Assembly: GCA_039654915.1 (NCBI GenBank)
Contig: CM077596.1
Coordinates: forward strand, 3,658,001 to 3,722,000
Direction: 5' to 3'
Length of the DNA stretch: 64,000 bases
Source: Aquilaria yunnanensis
Taxonomy: Eukaryota > Streptophyta > Magnoliopsida > Malvales > Thymelaeaceae
The position numbers were made by a program, and so were the translations under genes. The notes under the pieces are model-generated. The model made no database searches, was not told the origin of the DNA, and was given only the letters and a program-made list of their open reading frames with translations. This document shows, one piece after another, positions 1-11,699 of this stretch. The first letter of the stretch is position 1. Every line of letters begins with the position of its first letter.

Positions 1-187
1 TTCTAAGCTCTCTTCAATGTCAGTGGCCCTCATACCACAGTTGTGTTTCGGCCTGTTTTAACCTCTTTCTACAATATGGTTGGCCCAAATCTTATTCGTC
101 GTTTTTTTTTTTTTATTTTGGTCTATATAGAGTTTTCTACACTCAAAATACGAAAACTAATCACTATATGCTAAATCTGGTAGTTTT

Positions 188-530
188 ACCCGGTTTATTT
201 TAACTTAAATCTATTGATTTTAAAATAATTTATTTTTATTTTTGCGTCTTTTTTACCCAGAATTAATTTTAATTAAAATTCAATATTATATAGCAGTAAT
301 AACTCATTGAAAATACAATTTTGGTAATCTTACTAAATTTTTATGAATTTTTTTAGTTTAAGGCATTAAAAAAGAAAAATTCATAAAAATTTAACAATTT
401 CATGAAAATTTACTTTCAAATAGATTATTGCATCTACATAATATTGACTTTCAAATGAAATTAATTTCAGGAAAAAAAGATGTAAAAATAAAACTAAGTT
501 AGTTGACTTAAATTAAAACGAATTAGCTTG
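188..530. mobile_element. Harbinger/Tourist-like MITE, copy 1 of 3
   Basis: About 340 bp, very AT-rich and non-coding. It is closely alike along its whole length to the blocks at 28490-28831 and 48676-49002. The left end carries TTTTAACTTAAAT and the right end its inverted counterpart ATTTAAGT..AAAACGAATT, so it has terminal inverted repeats. Superfamily is inferred from copy 2, which has a clear TAA target duplication. The outer bases of this copy are diverged and its exact ends are approximate. Confidence 0.75.
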
Positions 531-860
531 GCTCAGCTTTGGATTGATTTTCAGGCCATAAACTATGTTTTTCAGTGGTCATGTCAGCCCAAATGTGGGG
601 GCCATGTTTGACACAGATTTTGAAATATGAAATAGGGCAAATTTTTCTTTGAATTTACAACTGATTTACAACTAATTGTTATTGGGTTCTTTTACCATTT
701 TGTAACTCCCTAAAATAAAGTTTCTCTCTCACAATTTTTGTTTACTCTTAACAAATGAGCAAGCAAAATCACACACACCAGAATGAAAATTTGTTGGCTT
801 TTATAGTAAACACAAATCACCTTGATCAACTACTTTTGGAAAAGGCCTTCTATCACCATT

Positions 861-1115
861 GTTTTGTTTATGTTATTCTCTGCCAACTATTGCCATTGTA
901 TGCAAGTACTACTTGTCTTCATGTCACCTTTATTAACTTGCCAGCTTTTGTCTTCATGCAAGTCCAATTTGCTTCACAAAATTGGTTGAGTATCCAATTT
1001 TACTTCTTCCACAAGCTAACTTTGAAATGTCATCTTTTATTTTTTTTGTTAAAGCAATCTTCTAAACAATAGATCCATATGTGCCAGGATCTTATATTCA
1101 GCAATTTCCTCTTCC
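861..1115. repeat. LTR-like direct repeat, copy A
   Basis: A block of about 250 bp that recurs in the same orientation at 1853-2108 with many small differences. The pair brackets decayed Copia pol sequence, so the two may be remnants of long terminal repeats of a heavily deleted element on the minus strand. Clean TG..CA ends and a target duplication were not found, so LTR status is inferred. Confidence 0.5.
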
Positions 1116-1149
1116 TACCTCATGTGAAAAGTTCCTCTATTTCTGCAAT

Positions 1150-1830
1150 CAGTCAACAATATTCAAACTTTTCTTTCAATAAAATCTTGGTCAGGATATC
1201 AAATCCATTTTCATCAATATGAATTTTCTCAAGTTATAATAGTTTCATCTCCAACACATTTCTAATCTAGTGATATCTCACATCAATGTGTTTGGATCTG
1301 AAATGAAATGAAGAATTATTACCAAGGTGAATTACACTTTGACTATCATAGAACAACTGATATTTCTCACATCAATGTGTTTGGATCTGAAATCAAATGA
1401 GGAATTCTTAACAAGGTGAATTACACTTTGACTATCACAGAACAACTGATATTTCTCTTGATGGAAATCAAGTTCTTTTAAAAACATCTTCACCATAGCA
1501 ACTTCTTATATGTTTTCGTTACTACAATAAACTCTATCTCAATTATTGAAAAAGCAGCCTATTTCTATAACCTTGACTGTCATGACATAGCTCATCTAAA
1601 AAAGTAATCAAGTAACCTGATGTATATTTTTTTGAATGAACATCACGAGCTATATCTACATCTATATAGTCAACTAACATAGACTTTGTATTTCCAAAAC
1701 ATAAGCACATTCTAGAAATATCATGAAGATACCTAAAAATCCATTTTACTACAGCCCAATATTCCTTACCATGATTTGAAAGAAAACCTACTCACTACTC
1801 TAACTGAATAAGCAATATCCAGCCGTGTAC
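1150..1830 (-). pseudogene. Ty1/Copia retrotransposon pol fragment (RNase H region)
   Basis: Translating the minus strand gives recognisable Copia RNase H sequence in pieces: around 1780-1560 a stretch resembling KEYWAVVKWIFRYL, then a KKYTSGYLITF-like segment, and around 1460-1190 the segments YDSQSVIHLGNN and RSKHIDVRYH followed by a DENGFDILTK-like end. These match in order the C-terminal RNase H part of Copia polyproteins. Stops and frameshifts interrupt it, and gag, protease, integrase and reverse transcriptase are missing. A short internal tandem duplication repeats the DSQS segment. It is a dead fragment. Confidence 0.8.
1281..1457. repeat. 89-bp tandem duplication inside Copia pol remnant
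   Basis: Two adjacent copies of an 89-bp unit (about 1281-1369 and 1370-1457) differ at only a few positions. Both encode on the minus strand the same RNase H segment (DSQSVIHL region and SKHIDVRY). This is a local duplication after or during decay of the element. Confidence 0.85.
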
Positions 1831-1852
1831 ATATCATGGCATACATCAAACT

Positions 1853-2108
1853 TTGTTTTGTTTATGTTATCCTCTACCAACTATTGCCAATTGTATGCAA
1901 GTCCAACTTGTCTTCATGCCACCTTTTGTCTTGCCAGCTTTTGTCTTCATGGAAGTCCAATTTGTTTGACAAAATTGATTGAGTATCCAATTTTACTTTT
2001 TCCACAAGCCAACTTTAAAATGTCATCTCTTTTATTTTTTTAAAAATAATCTTCTAAATAATGGATCCACATGTGGCAAAATCCTATATTCAACACCTTG
2101 CACCTCCC
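1853..2108. repeat. LTR-like direct repeat, copy B
   Basis: Second copy of the block at 861-1115, same orientation, about 1 kb away, starting at the shared TTTTGTTTATGTTAT. The sequence just after it, around 2120-2200, also resembles the first 70 bases of the window. Another diverged copy may therefore lie across the left window edge. Confidence 0.5.
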
Positions 2109-2219
2109 AAAAACAGATGATGCAAATCATTGGCGTCATTCGTCCCACATTGTGTTTTTGGCCTTGTGCCATTGTCTATAACATCCTTCTTGTTAAGCAA
2201 CCTGCTGCACTCTAGTAAT

Positions 2220-3440
2220 TGTAACTCAAGTGTAGGTTGTCACAAGTAATAAAATCTGGAGAGTCCGAGTGTGGAACAACAGGGAAGTGAATTAATAAAT
2301 ACAAGTTGAATTTTTAATAAATAAAGTTTTGGTGGAATGTATGAACAAGTGTGAATTAAAATTTAAATTCAAAGAAGCAGCTAAGGTTAGGGGATCCACT
2401 TTTAGTATATCGATTATGATTAATTTTAGCTCATCTTACCACTCAATTGAGATCCACACATAAAGGAGGCTCCAATTGGAAAATTTAGTTAGTATTAACT
2501 TTCATTGATCTTAAAACGGCAAAGCTTGCTAATGGGTTTAAGTATCCATCATGTCAACCTTTGTCTACAATAACTCAAGATTTCAATATAACTGGCAGAG
2601 CCATGTTCTATAGAGGGAATCAAGTAATTTTTGTACCAATGATGGACTATGATGAATCAAGACTTTTACTTAACAAGGAGGGAAATTAAATAGATTAAAG
2701 AAGAAAATACCGTTAACGTTGTGATCCATTCAAATCAATCATAACCTTTATACCAAAAGCTTCACCCTTTCACCTTAGCAAAAAAAATATTAGTTAGCCA
2801 TGATAAAAGTAAACAACATGTAGAAAGATAAAATGAACATGGATTGAAAGATCAAAAGAAGAACAAGAAGAAGAACGAAAAAACACTTGGACAAAGCTTC
2901 AGTATTGAAAACTAGAACAAAACTAAAGAAGAAAAGCTAAAGATGATACAATAATATAAATGAGGCCTAAGAAAATGGCATCCCTTCACACTCCCCCCAA
3001 GGTGACTATTTATAGAGTTTTGGGGTGGGTGAAATGGTAAAATAGTAAAATGTAGGTAAATACAAATCAACAAAGATGGGCTGCAACTTCTTTTAGTTTT
3101 TAGACCATCGTAGACATCGAATCAGCTCTTCCTCAAATCATAGAACTTATAGATCTCTTCTTTAGCTTCGAATTGATAGCTTGCTCATTCAAATCGGACA
3201 TTCATAACTCAAGTTATGATCTTTCTACCAAAACTACTCTTTAGCACATGAAAGAATGAATAGTCTTATCTATAATCAGATTTTAGCAATGAAAACGATC
3301 AAACTAGCTTGCAGAATGAAGCAGAGTTGAAGATCTATGTGTTAGCTTTCAGATGAATTTAGAATTACTCAGTTCTGACATTTACAGCTCCAAATATGAT
3401 TTTTCTCATGAATGGTCGCCAAGTGATGATGTTACATACG
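2220..3440. other. Intergenic, no gene seen
   Basis: AT-rich sequence with no open frame that resembles a protein family and no clear transposon ends. It is probably old retroelement sequence, given its neighbours, but I cannot assign it. Confidence 0.5.
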
Positions 3441-3462
3441 TAAAAATAATTATTTAATATTA

Positions 3463-3553
3463 ATGAATAATGAAAATGCGTATGAATAGTAAGTCGGTGA
3501 ATAATGACTGATGAATAGTAACCAATGAATAGTAAAAAAGTGTGAATAGTAAC
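3463..3553 (+). repeat. Short interspersed TGAATAGTAA repeats
   Basis: The decamer TGAATAGTAA or close variants occurs about six times within 90 bp, with irregular spacing. It is a small degenerate minisatellite, possibly part of an LTR. No coding potential. Confidence 0.7.
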
Positions 3554-3559
3554 CTGATG

Positions 3560-6500
3560 GAAAAATGCTCAGAATAGAGAAATTGATCATACTCAAAATG
3601 TATAATGATTATTTAAACCCTTAATAGCAATACACTTATGAGTATTCAGCACAACCCTACATCCCTGACCATCTTTCTTACTTGCAATGGCCACACAATT
3701 TTGGCCGATTAGGGTCTCAAGTCATGCTTTCATCCATAGCTACCTACTCCCCTTTAGTTGTGTGCCCCCTAAGCTCTCCTGCTTGTGATTCGAAGTCAGT
3801 ACCATTTCCGAGCCCCGTATGCTACAGATCCAAACTCAGCCAGGCCTCCGTGGCCATACATAAGTTGAGATATGATGTTACCTGCTTCAAATGCCTCCTC
3901 TCATTTAAATTTCTAAAGCTCATGGGTTGGAGCAGGGTGGTGGGGAACAAAAGGGTCATCAAGAGTCAAATGGGGCAAGTAAAGTGTATCTCATCTGGCG
4001 AACTTAATTCAACTTCAATATAAAAGGCAATCTTTCCTTTGTCCATCACAGTACTATGTAAGAGTTCGAATAATTGGTTAATACCTCAAATAACCTCTCT
4101 CATAACCACTCAAGCTCATATACTTTATAGAAAGCATTTTTGCCACTAACTTCCATTTGCCAATACCAATTTATGACACCTAGCAATCCGTAGAAATCAA
4201 TAGTTATTTAAAATATTTGGAAAAGTAAACAATTTTAACTATTATTACACTTATTGGTCTATAGAAAAATCTTATGTTCATTAACCTGCTGAATACCATT
4301 AAAAAGGAATAGCAGTTATTGGAGCATAGGGAGCATAAGATAGTCTTATATAGTACTACATATATGGATGTATTTGTTGTGATGTTTTTCCTTTAATTGA
4401 AATTGTTGTTTTTTTACCTATGTGGGATGTAGGTTGAGATATGAAGGAAAAACTAAACTTTTAAATATGCAAAACCAAACCAATCTAAACCACATTTTAT
4501 GGTTTAGTTTTGTTCAAGTTTTGAGTTTCTTTGATTTAGTTCAATTTTCAGTTATGCGAAAATCGATCTCCATTTAGTTTAGTTCAAATTTGTACGAAAC
4601 CTAATCAAACTCATACCGTGAAGACTCTTACAATATGAAGAGCAAAAAATAACTGAATCCAACAATATTCATTACACCAATAGATATTTAATGTAATTCG
4701 CAAATGCATAGTATAGTTCTCAGTAAATAAATACATAGGTAAATTTATAATATCATACATCTTATAATCTGTGTGTGTGTGTGTGTGTGTGTTCAATTTA
4801 ATGCTAACTTTGGGTCGGTTCCATATGTAATCGAAACCAACATGAAAGCTAATTAATTTTAGGTAAAATCATAAAGTCATCTAGCTCATACATCGTGTTC
4901 CATCTCAGTCCTTTCTATCAATTGTTTCATTATCTTTGATGGAAGTTGTTGATGTGGCAGTGTCAAAGACCCTACCAAAACCTGCATTAGCACAATGGCC
5001 TTCTTTTTAATTACAATAAATGACTCTATCATACAAATATGAAACTTTAAATTAAAATTGACATAAACACATAATTTTTTAGACTTAAAATGCATATCAA
5101 CCAAAACTTTATTTTCTTCCCCAATTATTGCTCCTATTCAAAATGGCAACAAAAAGAACAAACATTGAATTTGCTTCACTTAATCAATTTTTTGAATTTA
5201 GATCCATAAAGATGTCTGGGAACAAGTTATCATTAAAGCCAGCCCTCTAGAAACTGTTGTGCTTCATAGATTCAAACATCCCCCAACACCCACCCCAAGA
5301 AGACAAGTCCTCCCACCGTCATTTCGCCCTTAGAAGAAGACCAAATTTCTACCACCTCTTCTACTATTGCATGCATTTCTTATTCATCCCGACTTTATGT
5401 GTTCTATTATTTAAGATTAATAATATGATCTCCTAATTTAAAAATGAAGATAGCAACTTACTAGAAAATAACAATAGTTGATCAATAAATAAGTGCAATT
5501 TATTAAACATACATATTGGGGTCCTCAACCATGATAGTGGTTTCTTAAGCAAATGTGTCTTAATGCACGAGTTCCTCATTCTCATTGTTAACTTTGACCC
5601 TTTCATTGCCCAAATTTTCCACTGCACCACCGGTTTGCACTTTCATGACCACATCAATTCCTAATTTTCTCTCCTTATAGTTTTGTAAAAATTTCACTTT
5701 CCCAAGTGCCAATATCAAAAAACCCTAAATTTCCATGAGCTTAAGAAGAACAAAAGCCTAACATATTGATTGTGAATAAAATGGAGTCAATACTTACCTC
5801 TTCTTATCTTTGTCATTTGATTTGTGATAATCATAGCCTGAAATATACCTTATTGTCATTAGGTTATCAGGTCCAATTCTAAATTAATAATGGAGACCTA
5901 ATAAAGCCTAGCAGGCTCAAGAACTAAAACACAAACCCATTAAACCCACTTGTTGGATATTTATACAGAGAGTATCCCTCTCACTTTCTTCTATGCTATG
6001 CACGACAACACTACTAACTTGGATGTCAAAAGGGCCTCATAATGCCTTTTTCCATGTATTCGTATGCAGGTGATCGAAGGTAACCAGCAAATCAAGGCTC
6101 TACGATCTGACATGAAGCCATTAATAGTTTTGTTGTCAATTTGGTTTGCTAGGCTTTTATATAGTTACAATTTGATTCTAAATTAATAATGAAATGGAAG
6201 AAAAGAGAAAGAGAAATAGAGAGATTTTTCATAGAAATTAGAGAAAAAATATAGTTGGATTGAAGCAAAGAATAATGTTTTGCTATTGAAGACTTATCAT
6301 CATTACATGGTTTGGTTTATACATATTTGAAGCCCAAAGATTATGTGTTTGTGTAAAGTCATTCGATCTAGACTTATTTGATCTCCATCATCCAATCTCA
6401 TACCTATTCTTAACCATTATATGAATCACCCTTATCTTCTTATATTTAATCTAGCCCACTCATTTTTAAAGTCATAAATACACCACTTACACACTATAGT

Positions 6501-8823
6501 TTCTCCTTCAATACTAAGGTTTATTTTTTCCACTTTTTCTCATTCAATCAACACGTAGATGGCTATTGTTAACTCTACAAAAGCAAATTGTATATTTTTT
6601 AAGCATAAAATGGGAAAATGAAAATTGTTCAATACCTCAAAAGGCTTTTGTAATTCTCTCTTAATTTTGATCCCATCCAAATCAACCTAACAAGAATGGT
6701 TTGGATTATGTTTTGGTTCTATCTAACTTGGGTAAGATAATTGTAACATGTAAAATTTTAGGGTCCTAATGCTCTCATGTTGAATATCTACAAAACTTTT
6801 ATGTCATATATAGATTTTTAGTAGCATAGACAAATCCATAACTCACCAATGTTGTTGCCTATATTTGTGACAAAGATGAAGAGGCTCTTGGCCTAAACTC
6901 AAAGACCTTAATCAACAGAAACTAATGTTATGCTAGCCTAAATTGATCAAAAGTAGCTGTTAGTTAGAGATTGGTATCAAACTAGTTAACTTTTACCTGG
7001 GTATGGGTATAATAATGAGGATGGTGAGCAGTCAAGCAGTGGCTATAACCTTCTCCATGCTCATAAGTCATATAAATATGTTTGTGTATGTGTATGAATT
7101 CAGTCTATAGTAGATTCACCATATCAAGAGTTAAGCTAAAGAACAAAACATTATAAATTTTAGCTTTTACAAGTTTTATGAGCTAAAACAGCAAGCCAAA
7201 ACACAACTTGATTAATTATGTATCTCCAATTTGGCAAAATAACCTAGTCTCTTGCAATTATTCCTATATAATAGCCTGCATTGTTTTTATATGGTTTGGC
7301 ATCATCTTTTAGACTAACCTAAACTCAGCTAACATCCATAAATTTACAAGGTCAGTTCTATAAAATTAGGTAGAAGATGTTAATGCAATGAAATTCTAAA
7401 AAAGAAGCTTGAAAATTAGGAAGTACATAGAGTGGTTATGGAGAAATTAAGTACAGTCAAGTTGCATTTAGTTAACATGGCACAAGATGCTCTGCAACAT
7501 TTCAATAATGAAGATAAAAATCAACATATTCTTGTTGACCACAGAATAATTTGTTGGAAGTTTCACATCATTATATTCATCCCCAAAATGCATCCCTCAA
7601 AACCTCAAAATAGCATCACATATGTTAAAACATAAACAAAAATGTCAAATTAAAGAATAAAATTTAAACCCAAAACTTATCCTAATTACCTTAATAAGGA
7701 TCGATGTGGAGCCCCGCTTTGATCAACCACTTCAGTGGAATTTAATGATCCACAATTTTTGGAGCGAGAAGGATCATGATCCACCTATGATATTGTAAAT
7801 GGTGAGGCAAGTTTGGAGCTTCATGTTACATGACTAATAGCGTAGTTCTGCTTAAAACAAGTTAGGGATTAGTTTGATCATTGATGGTTTGTGCTGCTGT
7901 GACCTAGTCTCCTACTCAAAAAATATGAACAGGGCCTTCACTATTCCTATAAGCTGATTCTAGAGAAGGTCAACGAAGCTTCGCACCTTGTTCAGATCAA
8001 CACCACCACATTGTAAAAACTCGATAACTATTTACACCTTTTCTTTTGAGTTCTTAACTGATTCTGAACCATGGCAGTATGATAAAGCTCCCTTGTGAAA
8101 TTTTTGTAAATCACCATAAACTAAACTAAAAACCCTTACAAAATTTGTTGAAGAATCAAATTAATTGGCAAAAAGTTAGTGATTCGCATCAAATGCTAAT
8201 ACGTGCCAGCAATCCCCTATCAAAGTTTGGAAAACTTCATTAAAATACCACACTTTCTCTTCCATTTTTTAGCTCGCTTGTTCTTTAGACAAGTTTGACA
8301 CAAAAACCAATATTAATGATCAAGAAAACACTAGATTGGCTACTAATACAATAACTTGGTTGAGTGAACTACAGAGGTTAAGTTTAGCCACTTATTTTGT
8401 GAATTCCTTTTGTTTCTATGGAAACAAAATTTTAAAACATTGATAATAAAAAAAAAAGTCTTTTGGAGCTATCTACTAAAATATCGTATATTGAATATCT
8501 ATTGATAATACATGGATATCCATAAGTTAGGTGTGATAGGTTGTGGATTGATCCATAAAGGAGTAAAGCAAATCACAGATAATCTTTTTTTTTTAAGAGC
8601 AGATCAATCGGCTTCATACCCAATTCTTGCGTACTTTTGATTCAACAAAACCCTCAAAGATCTTTCATAGAGCTAACTCATGCCCTTAGCAACATTAATA
8701 GGCTATGGAGTCTAGAAGTTGTTTTATTTTATATTATATTTAAGTGTATGACACTTTTCTTTTATGATATTAGATTATTAGTAAGATAAAATGTTGTGAA
8801 ACATGAACTTCTTAAAAAATTTT
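3560..8823. other. Gene-poor intergenic region
   Basis: No family-like coding sequence was recognised on either strand. The longest open frame, 3682-4023 (+), has no recognisable domain. Parts such as 5830-6500 look like old LTR-type sequence, but I could not define ends. The only sharply defined feature is the GT microsatellite at 4771-4792. Confidence 0.5.
4771..4792. repeat. (GT)11 microsatellite
   Basis: Uninterrupted run of 11 GT dinucleotides. Confidence 0.95.
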
Positions 8824-9212
8824 GGGGTAAATATCACCAAACATTCTAAAAGATACCCCATGTTGCACATTAATCCTGGAAGTACAAAATGTTGCACCAT
8901 TCATCCTGAAAGTATACAATTATTGCACCATTCGTCATTCCGTCAACTTTTTCATTGAATTTTATGCCTTATGTTGCACCATTCATCTTGGAAGTATGTC
9001 ATATGTTACATTATTCGTCCTATAAGTATGCCTTACATTGCACTATTTTTCTCACCAGGGCAGTTTTCTAGCACTCTCTAATCATAAGACTTGATGAAAG
9101 GATGAATGGTGCAATAACAATATATTTCCAAGATGAATGGTGTAACATTTTGTACTTTTAGAATGAATATGCAACATAAGGCATGCTTCCAGAATTTTTG
9201 TTGACATTTACC
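8824..9212. mobile_element. Long-TIR Mutator-type MITE
   Basis: The left about 125 bp and right about 125 bp are inverted copies of each other. Both contain the series CACCATTCATC..GGAAGTA and begin GGTAAAT(A/G)TCA. The flanks AAAAATTTT (8815-8823) and AATAATTTT (9213-9221) agree at 8 of 9 bases, fitting the 9-bp target duplication of Mutator-like elements. It has no coding capacity, so it must be non-autonomous. Confidence 0.75.
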
Positions 9213-9221
9213 AATAATTTT

Positions 9222-9574
9222 GGACGAACTCTACCGGTCATCCTTAAACTATATCCAACATTGCTTATTCATCCCTAAACTATCAAATATTGCTTAATCG
9301 TTCATAAACTATATCCAGTATTACTTAATCATTCTGTCATCTATTATATCATTAAATATGGATAGAAAAGTGATTTATATCAACAGTCACGTCATTTTTT
9401 CATACCACATCAGTAGCCACATCATTTTTTCATATATCCTTAACAGCTGTAATGGACGGTAAAATAATTAAGCAACACCGAAGATAGTTTAGAGATGATT
9501 AAACAATATTTGATAGTTTAGGGATAAATAAGCAAATATTGTACAGAGTTTAGAGATGGTGGGTGGAATTTACC
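9222..9574. mobile_element. Second long-TIR MITE, adjacent to the first
   Basis: About 110 bp at each end are inverted copies, with the shared string CCCTAAACTATCAAATATTG on the left and its complement on the right. It abuts the element at 8824-9212. A partial relative of the same TIR lies near 56041-56165. No convincing target duplication on the right side. Mutator-type is inferred from the long TIR and the outer GGTAAATTCCAC. Confidence 0.65.
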
Positions 9575-11699
9575 TTACAATTTTTCATGTTTTTTAAGAG
9601 TTTTTTTATGCAATCTTATGATTCAATGTGATTCTACGATTCTAGGAATACAAAAAACCAAAACGATTCTGGTAGAATCTTTTTTTGATAACCTAGCACA
9701 TGAGTACTACTTAGCGAGTTATCCATTTTCCATAGGCCAAAGGGCCTTTTTGCCCCTTGGACTTTATCAACTCGAACTTTTAACCCTTGAAAATTGATTG
9801 GGGATGACTTGCCCCTTGAACTATATAAAATAGAACCTTTACCCCTTTAATGAATCATGCGATATCACGTGTGCATCATTCAGTAATGGAAATGTGTATG
9901 TGACTTATATAAGGACCGGAACAAACAAAGTAGGAATAATGAAGGACTATGTAAATAGTTTTCCAACTAAAAGCCATATCTGTTATTTTAAACAGAGAAC
10001 ACAGGTGAATTTTGAATAGAGCTTTGCAAGACTCACCTGAACCTTTGCTATCATCCTCAAAATTTCTCCAAGATGAGCATGAATTTGACAGGTTCTGCAA
10101 GATCTCTGGCAAAGATGGCATATTGCGAAAGAGATCCCCCGCTCTGCAAGTATAATTTGATGGTGGAAAGCTGGACGACTAAAAGGGGGCAAAACATAAG
10201 GCGAAGGTTTTACGGATGTTGAAATTATACTGATAAGGTAAGTATTTTATATTCTTTTGTTTTGGTTTTGTAATTTGGTTCATGAAGTCACTATTTGATT
10301 TAGTAATTTGGTTCATCAATTCGCCATTAATACTAGTAGATAAGAATCAAATTTCTTTTGACTGCTTTGATCTTAGATTTGGAGGAAATAAGAAAGGCAA
10401 GAAAAAAGTATTAATTTGCTGCTCTAATCAATCCATTTGACAAAAGGGTAGGTAGATATGTATATTTTCCTATGATCCGAATTCAATTGTTTTTTAGGAC
10501 TAGAGGTTTTCAAGCCAATATTGTTGCCTGGTTTGTCATGCATTGTTTATTATCTAATTTCTTATTTAACTGCCTTAATTTTTAAGATTTTTAACTCATC
10601 AAAAGCAACCCAATTTCATAGTTGATTACCGCACATTGTGCAAAATTAGAGGTTGGTCAATACTATTATTGTTCATTTGTTTAGTCTCAATTTTCAGATA
10701 AAATGTTATATATTTATATACTTAAGATACAAAGATTCTTGGTACAACATAAAGAGTATAAAAAGTTTCCGAAAGTTTGACACAAATTATAGTTGGCTTA
10801 TAGTGTTGTGGTTTTTTGTGGATGTTGTTTAGGTTGTTGCATAATTAGAAACATATATGATTAATCGTTTCCTCTTGGATTTACAAGAAAGGAAGTGTTC
10901 GATCCATTCCTACCTCAAGCAAATGCTACAATTATGGAGTAATATATTAGGGCACAAAAAACGAAATATAAGGCAACCAAGTTAGAATTGCAGTTGAAAG
11001 AGGTATTAGGAGCAGCAGCAACAAGGATTGAAAGTAACAGTTCACCATTTTCATAGATGACTACTGATCTTTTATTGCAACAAAGTTGTTTGAGAGAGAT
11101 TAAAGGATATGTGAAGTGCACTTGGGCTGTTGTATGGATCATTATTATTGTACTAATTTTTTTACTATTATGGAGAAGTTGTATTTAGGACGAAATTCAA
11201 TGTGCAATATGCACTTAAAATGGTATGAATCATGTAACATCATATTTTTTAGTTAATGGAAGATCTCTTTAAGTGTTGCTATTGTTGTAACTCCTTAGCA
11301 AGAATTGTTATGAATTTTTTTTCAATGTAATTTGCACTCTATATAGTGAACATAATAGAAGAAATCTTGAACTATGAAGATAAATAAGCTGGAATTCAAA
11401 TAAAGTACTACTTAAAGAGTCAAATTGGTTGCATATTTGACAAGGTTGCAGTATTTAATAGTTACAAAATAAATGTAATTCAAACATACTAATTCTCAGC
11501 CTTAAATGCAAGCTGCACATGAACAAAAGTCATGTCTTGACTACTATAGGAACACTGCTAACATAAGTTTCCATTGAAAAGCCAAAACACTATTTTTTTA
11601 TATCCAAATTTGACCATTACCAGCAACCCTAAACCATTACAGCCCTACTATCTTTTCTAAATACTAATATTTGGCTGACTAAGAAAACTTTTTCCTCTT

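Noticed and set aside
3682..4023. 113-codon open frame in the left intergenic region
   Set aside because: No domain, no splice context and unremarkable composition; could be chance.
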